A stretch of 64,000 bases of DNA from the NCBI GenBank assembly GCA_020631735.1, contig CM036197.1:43323880-43387879 (forward strand). Reading direction: 5' to 3'. The notes beneath the pieces were generated by a model that worked only from the letters and a program-made list of their open reading frames with translations, was not told the DNA's origin and did no database searches. Source of the stretch: Saccharum officinarum (taxonomy: Eukaryota; Streptophyta; Magnoliopsida; Poales; Poaceae). The position numbers and the translations under genes were made by a program. The stretch's first letter is position 1, and every line of letters begins with the position of its first letter. Below, in pieces: positions 23,616 to 35,220 of the stretch.

Positions 23616-26399
23616 AGACGTTCCTGAGCAACACCTCAGGAGTTGGAGTACTGGTGATCGGCAACACCGGGAGCCTTCGCCTTCTCGACGGCTCTGGCCG
23701 CACGGCTTGGTCTGCCAACACGACGAGTTCTGATGCTCCTGTCGTGGCGCAAGCGCAGCTGCTCGAGTCTGGCAACCTAGTGGTGCGCGACCAGAGCGGC
23801 GGCCACGTGCTTTGGCAGTCATTCGATCACCCGTCGAACACCTTGCTCGCCGGCATGAGATTCGGTAAGGACCCGCAGACTGGCGCCGAGTGGTTCCTCA
23901 CGTCGTGGCGTGCGTCGAACGACCCGACGCCGGGGGGCTACCGTCGTGTGCTGGACACCAGGGGCCTCCTGGACTCCGTCTCGTGGAAAGGCAACGCCAA
24001 GAAGTACCGAACGGGCCCCTGGAACGGGCTGTGGTTCAGTGGCATCCCAGAGACGGCGTCCTACAAGGAGATGTACTCCGCCCAGGTCGTCGTCCGCCCC
24101 GACGAGATTGCGTACATCTTCAACGCCGCGGCCGGCGCGCCCTTCTGCCGCCTCGTACTGAATGAGGTCGGCGTGGTGCAGCAGCTGGGGTGGGACCCCG
24201 TCAGCCGGGTGTGGAACGTCTTCACGCAGGCGCCGAGGGACGTCTGCGACGACTACGCCAAGTGCGGCGCGTTCGGGCTGTGCAACGTGAACACGGCGTC
24301 CACGCTGTTCTGCAGCTGCGTCGTGGGGTTCAGCCCCGTGAACCCTTCGCAGTGGTCCATGAGGGAGACCCGTGGCGGATGCCGGAGGAACGTGCCGCTG
24401 GAGTGCGGGAACGGGACGACGACGGACGGGTTCAAGATGGTGCGGGCAGTGAAGCTCCCCGACACGGACAACGCTACGGTGGACATGGGCGCGACGCTGG
24501 AGCAGTGCAGGGCGAGGTGCCTTGCCAACTGCTCGTGCGTGGCCTACGCCGCTGCTGACATCCGAGGAGGGGATGATGGCAGTGGCTGCGTCATGTGGAC
24601 GGATGCAATCGTGGATGTTCGTTACGTAGATAATGGGCAGGATATCTACCTGAGGTTGGCAAAGTCTGAATTAGGTAAGCACAGCTACATCTCCCAGTGT
24701 GAATCAAGAGCAAGTTTCATCATCCTTATATTCCCATGGTGCAACATGCATGTTTCTGCAGTTGAGAAGAAGAAGAGGAATGTGGTACTAATAATCTTGC
24801 CACCAGTTACGGCATGTCTGCTTGCGCTCATGGGGATGTTCCTTGTTTGGATATGGCGCAAGCGCAAGCTTAGAGGTAAAACCAGAGTCACTTCACTACT
24901 CGGAAGTCAATGATGATTCGTACTGAACAACAACATTAAAATTTCTGTTAGGCAAACCTCGAAACATGGATATACAGAAGAAGATGATGGCAGGGCACTT
25001 GGACGAGACAAATACACTTGGTGATGAAAATCTCGACCTTCCATTTTTTAGCTTTGGAGATATTGTTTCTTCCACAAATAATTTTGCTGAAGACAATCTG
25101 CTCGGACAAGGAGGCTTCGGGAAAGTTTATAAGGTAATAAAAATAAATGTTTTAAACCATGACAGCCAGCATGGAAATTATAAGATTGCTTGTTCAATTT
25201 AATGACGGTGAGATCATGCAGGGTATTCTGGGCGAAAACAGAGAGGTTGCAATCAAAAGGCTCAGTCAGGGCTCTGGACAAGGCATAGAGGAATTTAGAA
25301 ATGAAGTAGCTCTAATTGCCAAATTGCAGCACAGAAACCTTGTTAGGCTCCTTGGTTGTTGCATTCATGGAGATGAGAAGTTGCTAATTTACGAATATTT
25401 ACCAAACAAAAGCTTGGATTGCTTCATTTTCAGTATGTATAAACTAGTTGTATTTTATACAGAGGAAAAGAAGAAGGTAGTCATAGTTACTACTCTAATT
25501 TTCTTGCTTACTTTACTCATAATACCGTATATAGATGCTGCAAGGAAAAAAGTTCTTGATTGGCCAACAAGGTTCAGGATAATCAAAGGAATATCAAGGG
25601 GAGTTCTTTATCCGCACGAGGATTCAAGATTGACCATTGTGCACCGAGATCTCAAAACAAGCAATATATTGTTGGATGCAGATATGAACCCTAATGTATC
25701 AGATTTTGGTATGGCAAGAATCTTTGGAGGGAACCAACAAGAAGCAAATACTAACACAGTTGTTGGGACATAGTAAGTAATCATCCATGCCTCTATGTTT
25801 TCTCATTTTCCTATACCTATCCAATTTTTTTTACATACATACTGCTAATTATTTTTAAATAGTGGTTACATGTCTCCTGAATATGCAATGGATGGAGCTT
25901 TTTCTGTCATGTCTGATACATATAGCCTTGGTGTTATACTGTTGGAGATCATAAGTGGTCTGAAGATCACTTCGACTCACTCCACGAGCTTTCGTAACCT
26001 ATTAGCTTATGTAAGTATAATGGCGTTCTTCAAATTTTACAAATTCAAACAAAACATGCCGATATTCTATCATTTTTTTTTGAATTGGTCCAGGCATGGA
26101 GCTTATGGAATGATGGCAAGGCAATGAATTTGGTGGACTCATCCCTTGTCGACAGTTGTTTACCGAATGAAGCTTTGAGGTGCATCCACATAGGACTCTT
26201 GTGTGTGCAAGACAATCCAAATAGTAGGCCACTTATATCAACGGTTGTGTTTATGTTGGAGAATGAAACCACATTACTTTCAACCCCAAAACAGCCTCTA
26301 TACATCTCACAATGGTATATAGAAGCCCAAGGAGCAGGAGAAAATACAAACAGTTCCATGATGAATAGCATAAGTGTCTCAGTGTTGGAGGGGCGGTAA

Positions 26400-27288
26400 T
26401 TTTAAGTGATTAGGTTACATCTGTTTCATTGGAGTCAATTGCATCGTTGTGATGACAAGAAAGAATGTATCATCTTTGCTTGCCGCACATTGGAGTCCGC
26501 GGCAATGGCCTTCTTCGCCTCACATGGGTGGCCTTATGTCTTTTGGTGGCTTACAAACTAAGTTTTATTTGGCGTGTGAGACTCTTTCGCTTTAGGCTTG
26601 TGTCCTGTAATATTTTTGGTATGATCCTCAATTGTGGGGGATGAAGCCGGATGTTCTTCCATTATCTAAAAAAATAGTATATTGGGATAAGAGATGGAGC
26701 ACAACTAGTACTAGGTTACTCCCTTTGTCTTTAAATAAATCAATTTATAGAGTTATTCTAAGTCAAATTGTTTTAAGTTTGTTCATATTTATAGGAAAGA
26801 GCACCAAGATTTATAGTATAAATTTGTATGGAAATGGCACAAGACGACGCCTTGTGAAACTGTTCTGTGATGCCACCGTCGGGTCTCCTTCGCCTTGCGA
26901 ACTTTGTTCTGAATATTATTGTCTGGTGATTGATGTAGTAGAGGCTGCCATGCATGGTCAACGCACCATAGCTTATATTTTCGGTAAAGCTACACGTTGC
27001 TCGAGTGATTTTAGCCCTCCGCTCACTTGATCCGGGCGTGCATGCTGGGTGCCGCGTTGGGCTGCCACCTACTGAGTCCGCGCATGGGAGGAGACGTGAG
27101 GGAGCGGCGTGGGCCCCAGCTGTCCTCGTTGAGAGGCAGGACGCGTGACAGGTGCATGGGCAGCAGCTGCATGCTGACCCGTGGTGCCAGCCGGGTGCAG
27201 GTGCATGCTGTAGTGTGGTCCCACCGTTTGACCATTCGCACGGGGACGGTAAAATCATACCCTATACATGTTTAGCGTAAAAATTGGT
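26400..27288. other. SRLK 3' flank with a partial Stowaway end
   Basis: No gene supported. TACTCCCTTTGTCTTTAAAT at about 26715 resembles one terminal repeat of a Stowaway MITE, with no matching second end. The same sequence occurs reversed near 56720. The GC-rich stretch 27000-27240 has no recognisable coding content. Confidence 0.6.
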
Positions 27289-27875
27289 CGCAGCGGGAAT
27301 TTTTTTATTTTTAGCCCAAATTTGAAACAAATTTTAAATTTAACCCGCATTTGAATTTTTTTTTTAAATTTAACCCGTTTGGCCCCGCCACCATGCATGG
27401 CGGGGTAAATGCACTGAACCCCGCCATGCATGGTGGCGGGGTACAGGTCCCATGTGGCACGCTGTAGGCCAGCGTGGAAAGGAGTACCCCGCCATGCATC
27501 ACGGCGGGGTACCCCTAACCCGCCATGAATCATGGCGGGGTACAAGTCCGCCCATTTAAAAGCCCGGGCACTTCTTGTTTTTGGCCATTCATCCATTCCA
27601 TTTCCCGCAGCGCCCGTCCTCGTCCCCTCCCCTCGGCGCCCGTCCCCGTCCCAGGACCGAGCTCCCCTCCCCTCAGCGCCCGTCCCGCCTAGGGCACCTC
27701 CCCGTCGGCTACCGGCCCATCGTCGGACCTTGTTCCGGTCACCCCTTCTCTGCGTCCATCGTTGTAGTATGTTTGGTTAATGTAGTTAGTAAAGTTATAT
27801 TAGTTTTAATCGTATTGATATTGTACATTATATAAGTGATATGTGTTTTCTGTAGAAATCATTTCGTGTTATTAG

Positions 27876-29410
27876 ATGGAGGACTCGTATCGTGAGTTGA
27901 TTTGGAGGAAAAAGGGTCGTCCTAGAGAGATGTACCCCGACGTGTCTTGCAAGGATGCGCCCGTTCCTCCCGAGGAACCTTTCCCTAACTGTGACTGTGG
28001 TCATCTGGCGCACGTGAGCCAGTCGAGACATCCAGACACTGCGGCTCGTTGCTTCTACACATGTTATAGTTGTAGCGTAAGTAATTGTGCCCTTTGTTTT
28101 TCTTATTGGTTTCTGATGTTGTATTCGCGATGAGATAATTTGAACTTTTTTGTAGCCGTACTTCCGGTGCTTTTTCTTCCAATGGATCGACGGTCTGGAC
28201 AAGTTTGACCCAAGGATTCTCCTTTTCTACCCCGGCATTGATCATTGCAAGCGTGAAGTGTTTACTCGCTGGGTTCCGCCTCCTCCTAACCCTCCTCCTA
28301 TGACGGAGGAAGAGAAGGCCGTAGCATCGGCACGCCGGCTTGAGGATCCTCCAAATTACCTTTGCGGAGAGCAAGCCGTGATAAACCCACGCAATGAACA
28401 AGAGTTTATTTGTCCTCTATGATATGAGGTAAGGTTTGAGTGAACCTTGGAATGTCATGTCATATATGTGTGTTTTACTGTTTTGATTTTGTAGGATCAT
28501 GATTATCCCAAGTGCCGTTTCAAGGAATGAGTCTATGGTCCAAAGAGTCATTGGCCGGAGCCGAAGAAGAATGAGGAGGTGCCAGACTGTAAGAAGAAGA
28601 GGAGGTCTATTGCGCCTCCTGTGATGTGCAAATGTGGTGTTGAAGCTAGCTACGGCCTTGTCCCTTCAGGCCTTGGGATTGGGCACTTCTGTGGCCACAT
28701 GATCGATTATGACGAGGTTTGCTAGGACTGTTGACACTTAGTGCTAATGTTTTATTTTGTTTGCTTTTGTATGCTAAATTTGTATTCATCTATTTGTTGC
28801 AACAGAGCACTCAGAAATGCAAATGGGAATCATATGATGATGTGTATAAGTTCAAGGATGAGTATAAGACAAAGGTAGCACTTCGCAAGATGAGAGGATA
28901 TCTTGCAAACTACGTCACTGATTTCGTTAAGAACCATAAGAAGAAAATGCTACGACGGGCCCAAGACCTGCGTGTTCGTAACCCGGAGAGTATTACGTGG
29001 AAGAAGTGGTACGAGCAAAAGAAGAAGGATGTAGAGGAGTACCAGGCACGGAAGGCTGAAGAGGATGCAAGGAAGGCTACAGAGGAGGCTGCGAGAGCGG
29101 AGATGCAAGGCTTGAACGATACTATTGACTCATTATGTGCGAGTGAGTCATTGCGTTTTTGAAAACTTAATCTTCTTTGTTTGACTGTCAATAAAGTCAT
29201 TGCAAAGATCATGTTAATTGTTTGCATTTTGTACTTGCAGAGATTGGATGCACCGGCAACTGGCAAGCAGATGTGGCTCGTGCTAGATACACGGAGAATA
29301 GGACACTAAAGCGGGACGCAGGAGTTGCTGGCACCGCAAGCCGTCCGATTGTGGTTGAAGAGGAGGCCGAGCCGGAGGAAGACGACGACACCGGGAGGAT
29401 AGGCAAGTAG
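27876..29410 (+). pseudogene. MULE second gene: zinc-finger (GRF-like) plus coiled-coil protein, left copy
   Basis: Five exons join in frame: 27876-28076, 28156-28428, 28495-28716, 28806-29142 and 29241-29410, 1203 nt or 400 residues plus stop. Residues 39-80 form a GRF-like zinc finger: CDCG, RHPDTAARCFYTC, then CFFFQWIDG. A second cysteine cluster follows (CKCG, GHFCGHM, QKCKWESYDD, about residues 200-240). A lysine-, glutamate- and alanine-rich helix (about 265-340) is a likely coiled coil, and the tail is acidic (EEEAEPEEDDD). TGA codons interrupt it at 28420-28422 (shared with the right copy) and 28528-28530 (left only); both look like Trp TGG to TGA. Its place within the MULE suggests an accessory role or a captured host gene. 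The function is unknown, and the GRF assignment rests on cysteine spacing. Confidence 0.7.
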
Positions 29411-31965
29411 TTCTCACCATAATATGGAGGCCACTGCGACTCGTCAAGGTATGGCTCGAAACTCTTCTCCCAAACTTTGAGGGTGTTGGCACGGAGATAC
29501 AAGGGTGACATGTATGGTGCAACTGTGTGGTCAAAACCTCTAAGCCAACAAGAGGTGATCATGTGTGAGCAAGGGCATGCATGATCTGAGGGATGTTGCA
29601 ACTGCATTCTACTTTATCAAGATCGACATGGTACGTTCGGCCACCAAATCGTTCACCGCCCAGGTTTGTGCCCCCTCTAGCTCGTACACAGAAAACAAGC
29701 ATGTCCCATCCATAAGCCTCGGCAACCTGTTGTTTGGCCAATTCCTCAGCCTCCTTCAAATATTCGTGTGCAGCCTTCCCCCATCTTCCAAGCTCCTCTT
29801 CATTCCTCAGGGCTAGGCCATACCGCTTAACAAAATACTCATTGCACTTCCTAAAAGAGAACTCAACAATACCAGACACTGGGAGAGATCGAACGCCTTT
29901 GAACACACGATTGAAAGACTCAGATGAGTTTGTTGTCATGATGCCGTACCGGAAGCCGCCCTCATCATATGCTAATGCCCACTTGGCTTTATTTTCCATC
30001 TGCTGGTCTAACCATGCCTTGCCAGCTTGGTTGAGCATCTTCTCTAGTTCTGCCATAGTCTCGTTGAACTCGCGTTCCGTACATTTATTACAAAGCTCCT
30101 TTAACTTGTCAGCCACATCCTTCTTGCGTTGACGCCGCCAGAAATTGGCGGCAAAATGCCGCATGCACCAACGGTGCACTAGGGGCGGGTGACCATCAAT
30201 GTGTTCAACGGCTGCATTAAGAATTCCAATGTGACGGTCCAAAATCAGACAAATGGTGCGAGAAGGGCCAAGCACATGAACACGGAGCAGACGCATAAAC
30301 CATGACCATGAATCATTATTTTCCCCCTCCGCCAAAGCAAAAGCCATTGGCACTATCTGGTTCTCTGGGTCTACAGCAGCAGCCATCATCAATGTGCCCC
30401 TGTATTTGCCGGTGAGGAACATGCCGTCAACAAGAACAACTGGCCGACAATACTGAAATGCATGTTTGCACTGATCGAAATACCAGAACACACGGTACAG
30501 AATATGCCTCAACGGGTTCTGAAGATACAACCCTCCTGTGTATATGAACGATCTCATGCCAGGGTTGAAGTGTTCCATCGCACACAAAATGCGTGGAACC
30601 CTGTTATAGGCTTCCTCCCAGCTACCCCAGCGAATTGCTAGGCCAATTTGCTTTGCCCGCCAAGCCTTTCCATACGTGACCTCATACCCAACAAATGTGA
30701 CTATGGTCTCCTGCAAGAAAGACACCGATACGTCGTTGTCCTTATCTACAAGACCTAATATACGACGGGTTAGGTACCGAGCCGTCAACTGCGGATGGTA
30801 CCTTTTACCCTCATTAGTCTGGCATCTGTGCGGCTGTTCCACTGAAGTTACCTTCCACTTACCATCACTCCGCCTCTTTCGTGCATTCAACTTCCACGAG
30901 CACGGGAATCCAGCCTTACATAATATGTGGAATTTTACCTCCTTGTCAGAATGTCGAACCGTGTAAGGCCTATGATGATACACAGCATAGTCCTGAAGGA
31001 ACAACTTCATCTCAGACATCGTATTGAAAAGCATTCCCTTCCTCAATATTAAATTTTTATGGTTGTACAATGATTCCTTACACATCTGCAAACCCGTGTC
31101 ACAAACTGTCATATGCGACATACTTACATCGTTATAATTTGGCACACCAGTAAAGGGCAAGCCAGCCTCCCTCATCTGTGTAAGCTCTGCCGATGTATAA
31201 GAGGGTGGTGCAACGTATTCTTGTGGCTCCCTAACCCTGCTACATCCTTTATATTCCACTCCATCATCTGGATAACCGGTGGCTAATGTGCCCTGACTCT
31301 GCATGCCATGAAGTACCTCAAGCGGTACTCCTGAGGGCATGCCACGAACTGGTGTACACATGGCAGGTGCACCTCGAGAGGGCATGGCTTCAACCGGTGC
31401 TCGCATGGAATGTGGACCTCCTTCCTCATTTCCTGAATCGTCAGAATCAGTGCTAACATCATCACCAATCATTTCCTCCTCTGCCGCCTCCTCCTCCTCC
31501 TGTTCAAACTCGTCTACATCAAAATCATTGCTTATATGACCAACTGGAGGAGAATGAACCCGCTCATGCGTCAAATTACCATCCAAGTCCATACTCTCCA
31601 TAGTTTTTTGCATCTGCACACCACAATCTCCTAGAGTACCACTGTCGAAGGACGGCTCCTCATTCTCAACATTCTCCAGCACCAACTCAGCCATGCCGAC
31701 ATTCGAACCTTGGATGACCCTATTGTATCGGGACCACTCTGCTTGGTTGCACAAGTCCATCATCACATAGTGTGCCCTATTCTTTCCAACATCGAACCTG
31801 CCCTTTAGTGTGAAAGCCTCGCCAAACTTCAAACTCAAACGGTCACATAGATCGCGGAAACTAGGGGTGCCATCAAACCATTCCAATTCTTCATACATAT
31901 CCTCAAACTGGCAATCCTCTCTCTAACACTTCCTCCGTAAAAAACTCTTACACCGTAATCCATCT
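29197..31965 (-). pseudogene. MULE transposase, left copy, two 1-bp lesions
   Basis: This matches the intact 922-residue frame at 51476-54244. The left copy lacks one base near 31922, which takes the native ATG at 31965 out of frame. It lacks one C of a CCCC run near 29574, which shifts the frame just before the SWIM zinc-finger Cys-His pair. The stretch between, 31898-29559, is open for 779 codons. About fourteen amino-acid differences separate it from the right copy, including Ser to Leu beside the second catalytic-type Asp (LILDRH versus LISDRH) and Arg to Trp (AYGWDML). Both indels are in or near short runs, so sequencing error is possible. Confidence 0.88.
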
Positions 31966-31984
31966 ACAAAACGATTTGACATCC

Positions 31985-32545
31985 GATTATCAACTGACCA
32001 ATATGGTAGCACTAATTACTACATAACTAACTAACTAACTTTACTTACCTACCACGTAACTAACTTACTTAATATCTAAACAACTAATATTAACTAATAA
32101 CATCCGAATAACTAATAATCGTTAACTAATTAACTAATAACTGAATAACTAATAACAACCGATTAACTAAAACCTAATATTAGCTAACTATCAAAAAAAA
32201 TCGTTAACTACAAATGATCGTTAACTAACTAAATAACTAATATTAATCGTTATCTAACTAAATAACTAACTAACTACAAATAATATTAACTAACCAACTA
32301 ACTAACTACAAATAATATTAACTAATTAAATAACTAAATAACTAACTAAATAATTCAATAACTAACTAAATAAGTAATGTTAAATAACAACTAAAGAATA
32401 TTAAATAACTAATTAAATAAATATATAACTAATTCAATAACTAACTAAATAACTACAAAGAATATTAAATAACTAACTAAATAAATAATATTAACTAAAT
32501 AATACTTACTACAAATAAATAATAGTAACGACAAAATAAAAAATT
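31985..32545. repeat. (TAACTAAC/TAAATAAC)-type low-complexity array in the MULE
   Basis: About 560 bp built of irregular 4-, 8- and 12-base units (ACTAACTAAATAACTAATAT and relatives). It lies between the transposase ATG and the GC-rich first exon, and its counterpart in the right copy is 50895-51470. It behaves as a 5' UTR intron: the right copy has GTAATT at 50891 and TTTTGTAG just before the ATG. Confidence 0.8.
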
Positions 32546-33031
32546 ACCGTAAAACAGGTTGCGGCGGCGCGACGAGGTTGGCCGGACGGCGGCGTGCCGG
32601 GGTGGCGGCGAGGGAACGGCGGTCGGGGACGCGGCGGGGGCGCGGTGGCAGGGGACGTGTGGCGGCGGGCCGCGGCGGCCGGACGCGGGGGACGGCGCGG
32701 CGGCGCGAACGCGGCAGCGGCGGCACGACAGGCTCGGCAGCGGCGGCGGAGCGCAGCGGCGGCGGGGAGCAGCACCGCGGCGACGGCGGCGCGGCGGGGG
32801 GCAGCGGCGGCGCGATGGGCGCGGGGCGGCGCTCGGGGCGCGGGGGAGGAGCTTTGGGCGATGGTGGCGGCGCTCGGGGCGTCGGTGGCGCTCCGGCGGC
32901 GGTGAGGCGTCGGTAGGGGCGATGGCGACGGCGGCGGCGGTGAGGCGGTGGTACGGAGGACGGGCGTGGCCGAGCGGGCGTGGCGGGGCGCGGCTTTTAT
33001 TTAGGCCGTGCCCCGCCATGATGGGGGTGGG
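32546..33031 (-). promoter_or_regulatory. GC-rich leader of the MULE transposase gene
   Basis: Extremely GC-rich, CGG/CCG-repetitive block. It is open in several frames on both strands with P/A/R-rich or G/R-rich translations and no domain. By position it is the 5' UTR/first exon and proximal promoter of the transposase. Counterpart: 50440-50890. Confidence 0.45.
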
Positions 33032-33241
33032 GTGTGTCGGTACCAACAGTACGGGGGTACCACAGCTATCGCCAAAAAACACTAACAAAAACCGAAACCA
33101 GTAGAAAGATAGCCCGCTCGACGGGGCGCCTCGACCGCGTCCCGGCTCCGACTCGTACGAGGCCCGCTCGACGGGGTGCCTCGACCGCGCCCCGGCTCCG
33201 ACTCGTACGAGGTCCGCTCGACGGGTGCCTCGACCGCGCCC
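33032..33241. repeat. Contig end with 50-bp GC-rich tandem repeat
   Basis: After 33031 the sequence no longer matches the MULE. From 33113 a 50-bp unit beginning CCCGCTCGACGGGGTGCCTC repeats: 33113-33162, 33163-33212, and a partial third copy running into the gap. The units differ by a few bases. The array probably caused the assembly break. Source element unknown. Confidence 0.85.
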
Positions 33242-33341
33242 NNNNNNNNNNNNNNNNNNNNNNNNNNNNNNNNNNNNNNNNNNNNNNNNNNNNNNNNNNN
33301 NNNNNNNNNNNNNNNNNNNNNNNNNNNNNNNNNNNNNNNNN
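33242..33341. other. Assembly gap (100 N)
   Basis: Exactly 100 N, a common placeholder for a scaffold gap of unknown size. Order and orientation of the flanking contigs are therefore not proven. Confidence 0.98.
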
Positions 33342-33958
33342 AAAGCAATACTTCCTGCTTCCCTTTTAAGTGTCATTCCCTCGTATTCGAGAAATCAAAC
33401 ATACTCAACTTTCACCAATATATATAAAAATTTACTAATATTTATGATACGTAATAATATTATTAGATTATTGTTAACTATATTTTATAATACACTTATA
33501 TGAAGATACAAATGTTACTAATATTTTTCTATAAATCTAATTAAGCTTAAGAAAGTTTCATTATAGCATGAAAATCTAGGCGACAAGGAGTACGTCTTTA
33601 AACGACTTAAACTCTCTCCCAATCAAGATGTTTAATTTTGTCATATCTGGGGCAGCTCCAATAACTTTGCTTCTTCCCAGGTCTATAAAGTTACAGGTCA
33701 TGCCCTTATCCATGCTGCCTTCAGGTGGTTATGAAATTCCACGTTTCAATACAAGCACAAAGTCGTCTTCTTCTGATTTCATTTAGAAGACAGGCAGAAC
33801 ATGCAGTTTAATTATTACAATTATGTTCTCTGTCGGAAAGAACTAAAGAAACCGTGAAACACCGAAAATCATCCTGTGCGAACGGCCGGACCAGAACACT
33901 GCGCCGAACAGTATACGGGAACAGTGCTCAGGAGAGTGCGCGGGAACATGGCGCCTGA
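33342..33958. other. AT-rich DNA, no gene seen
   Basis: No reading frame of interest and no identifiable repeat ends. Confidence 0.5.
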
Positions 33959-34199
33959 GGGTGTGTCACTTCGCGAAAAGTACGTGAAAAGTTACTGTAG
34001 CATCTTTCGTTGTTATTTGCCAATTTTGTCCAATCATAGACTAACTAGGCTCAAAAGATTCGTCTCGACATTTACAGACAAACTATGCAATTAGTTATCT
34101 TTTTACCTACATTTAATGCTCCATACATACGTCGAAAGATTTGATGTGATAAGTCTAAGAGAAAATATTTTAGGATGAGATGGGGAAGTGAACAAGGCC
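33959..34199. mobile_element. Tourist-like MITE (PIF/Harbinger), diverged
   Basis: The internal sequence (ACTGTAGCATCTTTCG, AATCATAGACTAACTAGGCT, AATGCTCCATACATACGTCG) matches the family also seen complete at 49355-49582 in the opposite orientation. The right end reads GTGAACAAGGCC, the inverse of a GGCCTTGTTC-type terminus. The left end is degenerate, so the start is approximate. Confidence 0.65.
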
Positions 34200-34618
34200 T
34201 GAGACTGCACGGGAGTCGGTAGACAGGTACGTACGGATGTTTCCTTTTCTTTTTCTTATTTATTTTTCCTTTTCTTTCTTTTTTCCTTAGTTTCTTTTTT
34301 ATTGTTTTATTTCAATGCTTCTATTTATTCTTCCTTTTTCTTTTCTTTTAGTTTTCTATATGTTTTCCATTCTTATTTTATTTCCACTCCTTTTCTTATT
34401 CTTTTCTTATTTATTTTTACCTTTTATTTTTCTTTTTTCTTTTGATTTCTTTTAATCAGTTTTCCTTGCTTCTATTATTCTCCCTTTTCTTTTATTTGTT
34501 CTATATATTTTTTATCATTTGTTTTATTTTATTTATGTTTTTATCCATGTTTTTTTATTTTTTATCTTTCTTTAATTTTTTTCTTTTTTTCGTGCATCAT
34601 TTATTTTTTATTTTTCTA

Positions 34619-34682
<64 letters not shown>

Positions 34683-34690
34683 TACTTTTC
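34200..34690. repeat. T-rich low-complexity tract with (ATT)n microsatellite
   Basis: Polypyrimidine-like TTTTC-rich DNA with a nearly pure ATT trinucleotide run at about 34621-34682. The open plus-strand frame here gives only F/Y/L runs and is not a gene. Confidence 0.9.
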
Positions 34691-35220
34691 TTTTTTTTTT
34701 ATTTTATTATTATTTTTTATGATGTTTTATGTTGTTTTTTATGTTTATGTAGTATACATGTGATGTTATATATTTTCTTTTTTTTCACGTGTTATACATG
34801 TGATGTTCTGCGATGTTTTTTTTATGTTCACATGGTTTACATGTAATGTTCTATGTATATTCACGTAATATACAATGATGTTCTTGTAGTATATATGTGA
34901 TGTTCTATTATGTTTTTTGTGATATTCACACAGTATATATGTGATGTTCTATGATGTATTTTGTGATGTTTATGAAATATATATGCGATGTTTCATACTG
35001 TATTTAGTAATGTTCTATGGTGTATTTCATAGTGTTCACTTAGTATACATGTGATATTCTACGATGTATTCAAGGGTTTTCACGTAATAAAATATGCGAT
35101 GTTCTATAATGTATTTATTGATGTTCTATGGTGTATTTAGTGATGTTCACTTAGTACATATGTGATGTTGTATAGTATATTTTAGGATGTTTGAAAAGTA
35201 TCCATGTGATGTTCTTTTAA
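34691..35220. repeat. Degenerate minisatellite of TATACATGTGATGTTCTATG units
   Basis: About ten imperfect repeats of 40-60 bp containing GTATACATGTGATGTTCTAT and GATGTATTTNGTGATGTTCAC-like segments. The units are too diverged to give an exact period by eye. Confidence 0.7.

Larger units (their letters stand above)
18431..26399 (+). pseudogene. G-type lectin SRLK gene interrupted in exon 1 by a copia element (left copy)
   Basis: The ATG at 18431 starts a signal peptide (MTKLLCLTALIFPIILCLTTSAAG) and the B-lectin domain (FTLGFYSPTG, YLGIWF, CWVGNRE). At 18682 the frame is cut by a copia insertion and resumes at 23616. Exons are 18431-18682 joined to 23616-24674, then 24762-24875 (membrane helix), 24952-25133 ([10 protein letters not shown]), 25222-25432 (VAIKRL), 25535-25772 ([15 protein letters not shown]), 25863-26010 ([11 protein letters not shown]) and 26094-26399 (ends SVLEGR). 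Apart from the insertion, every exon is open, splice borders fit, and the kinase Lys, HRD and DFG residues are all present. Such proteins are plasma-membrane receptor kinases, often involved in defence or recognition. YPHED replaces the usual YLHQD in the catalytic region. The gene is probably a recent null: in the SRLK frame the LTR stops the 5' part after about a dozen codons. Confidence 0.9.
27289..33031. mobile_element. Mutator-like element (MULE), left copy, far end missing
   Basis: The target-site repeat CGCAGCGGG (27289-27297) is followed by the terminal inverted repeat from 27298 (AATTTTTTTATTTTTAGCCC). The body matches the complete element at 50167-56142 in reverse complement up to about 33031. 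There the sequence changes abruptly and the second inverted repeat is not present. Inside are a zinc-finger/coiled-coil gene on the plus strand and a transposase on the minus strand, converging near 29.2-29.4 kb. Both genes are broken in this copy. Confidence 0.88.

Noticed and set aside
26632..27030. 132-codon frame downstream of the SRLK gene (and its copy near 56411-56977)
   Set aside because: It runs across a Stowaway-like terminus and flank sequence, with no domain or gene structure.
29559..31898. Left MULE transposase as an intact gene
   Set aside because: The open 779-codon stretch starts at an internal Met and loses the zinc-finger Cys-His pair through a one-base deletion.
34442..34846. 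134-codon F/Y/L-rich frame
   Set aside because: Created by T-rich low-complexity DNA and the (ATT)n run.
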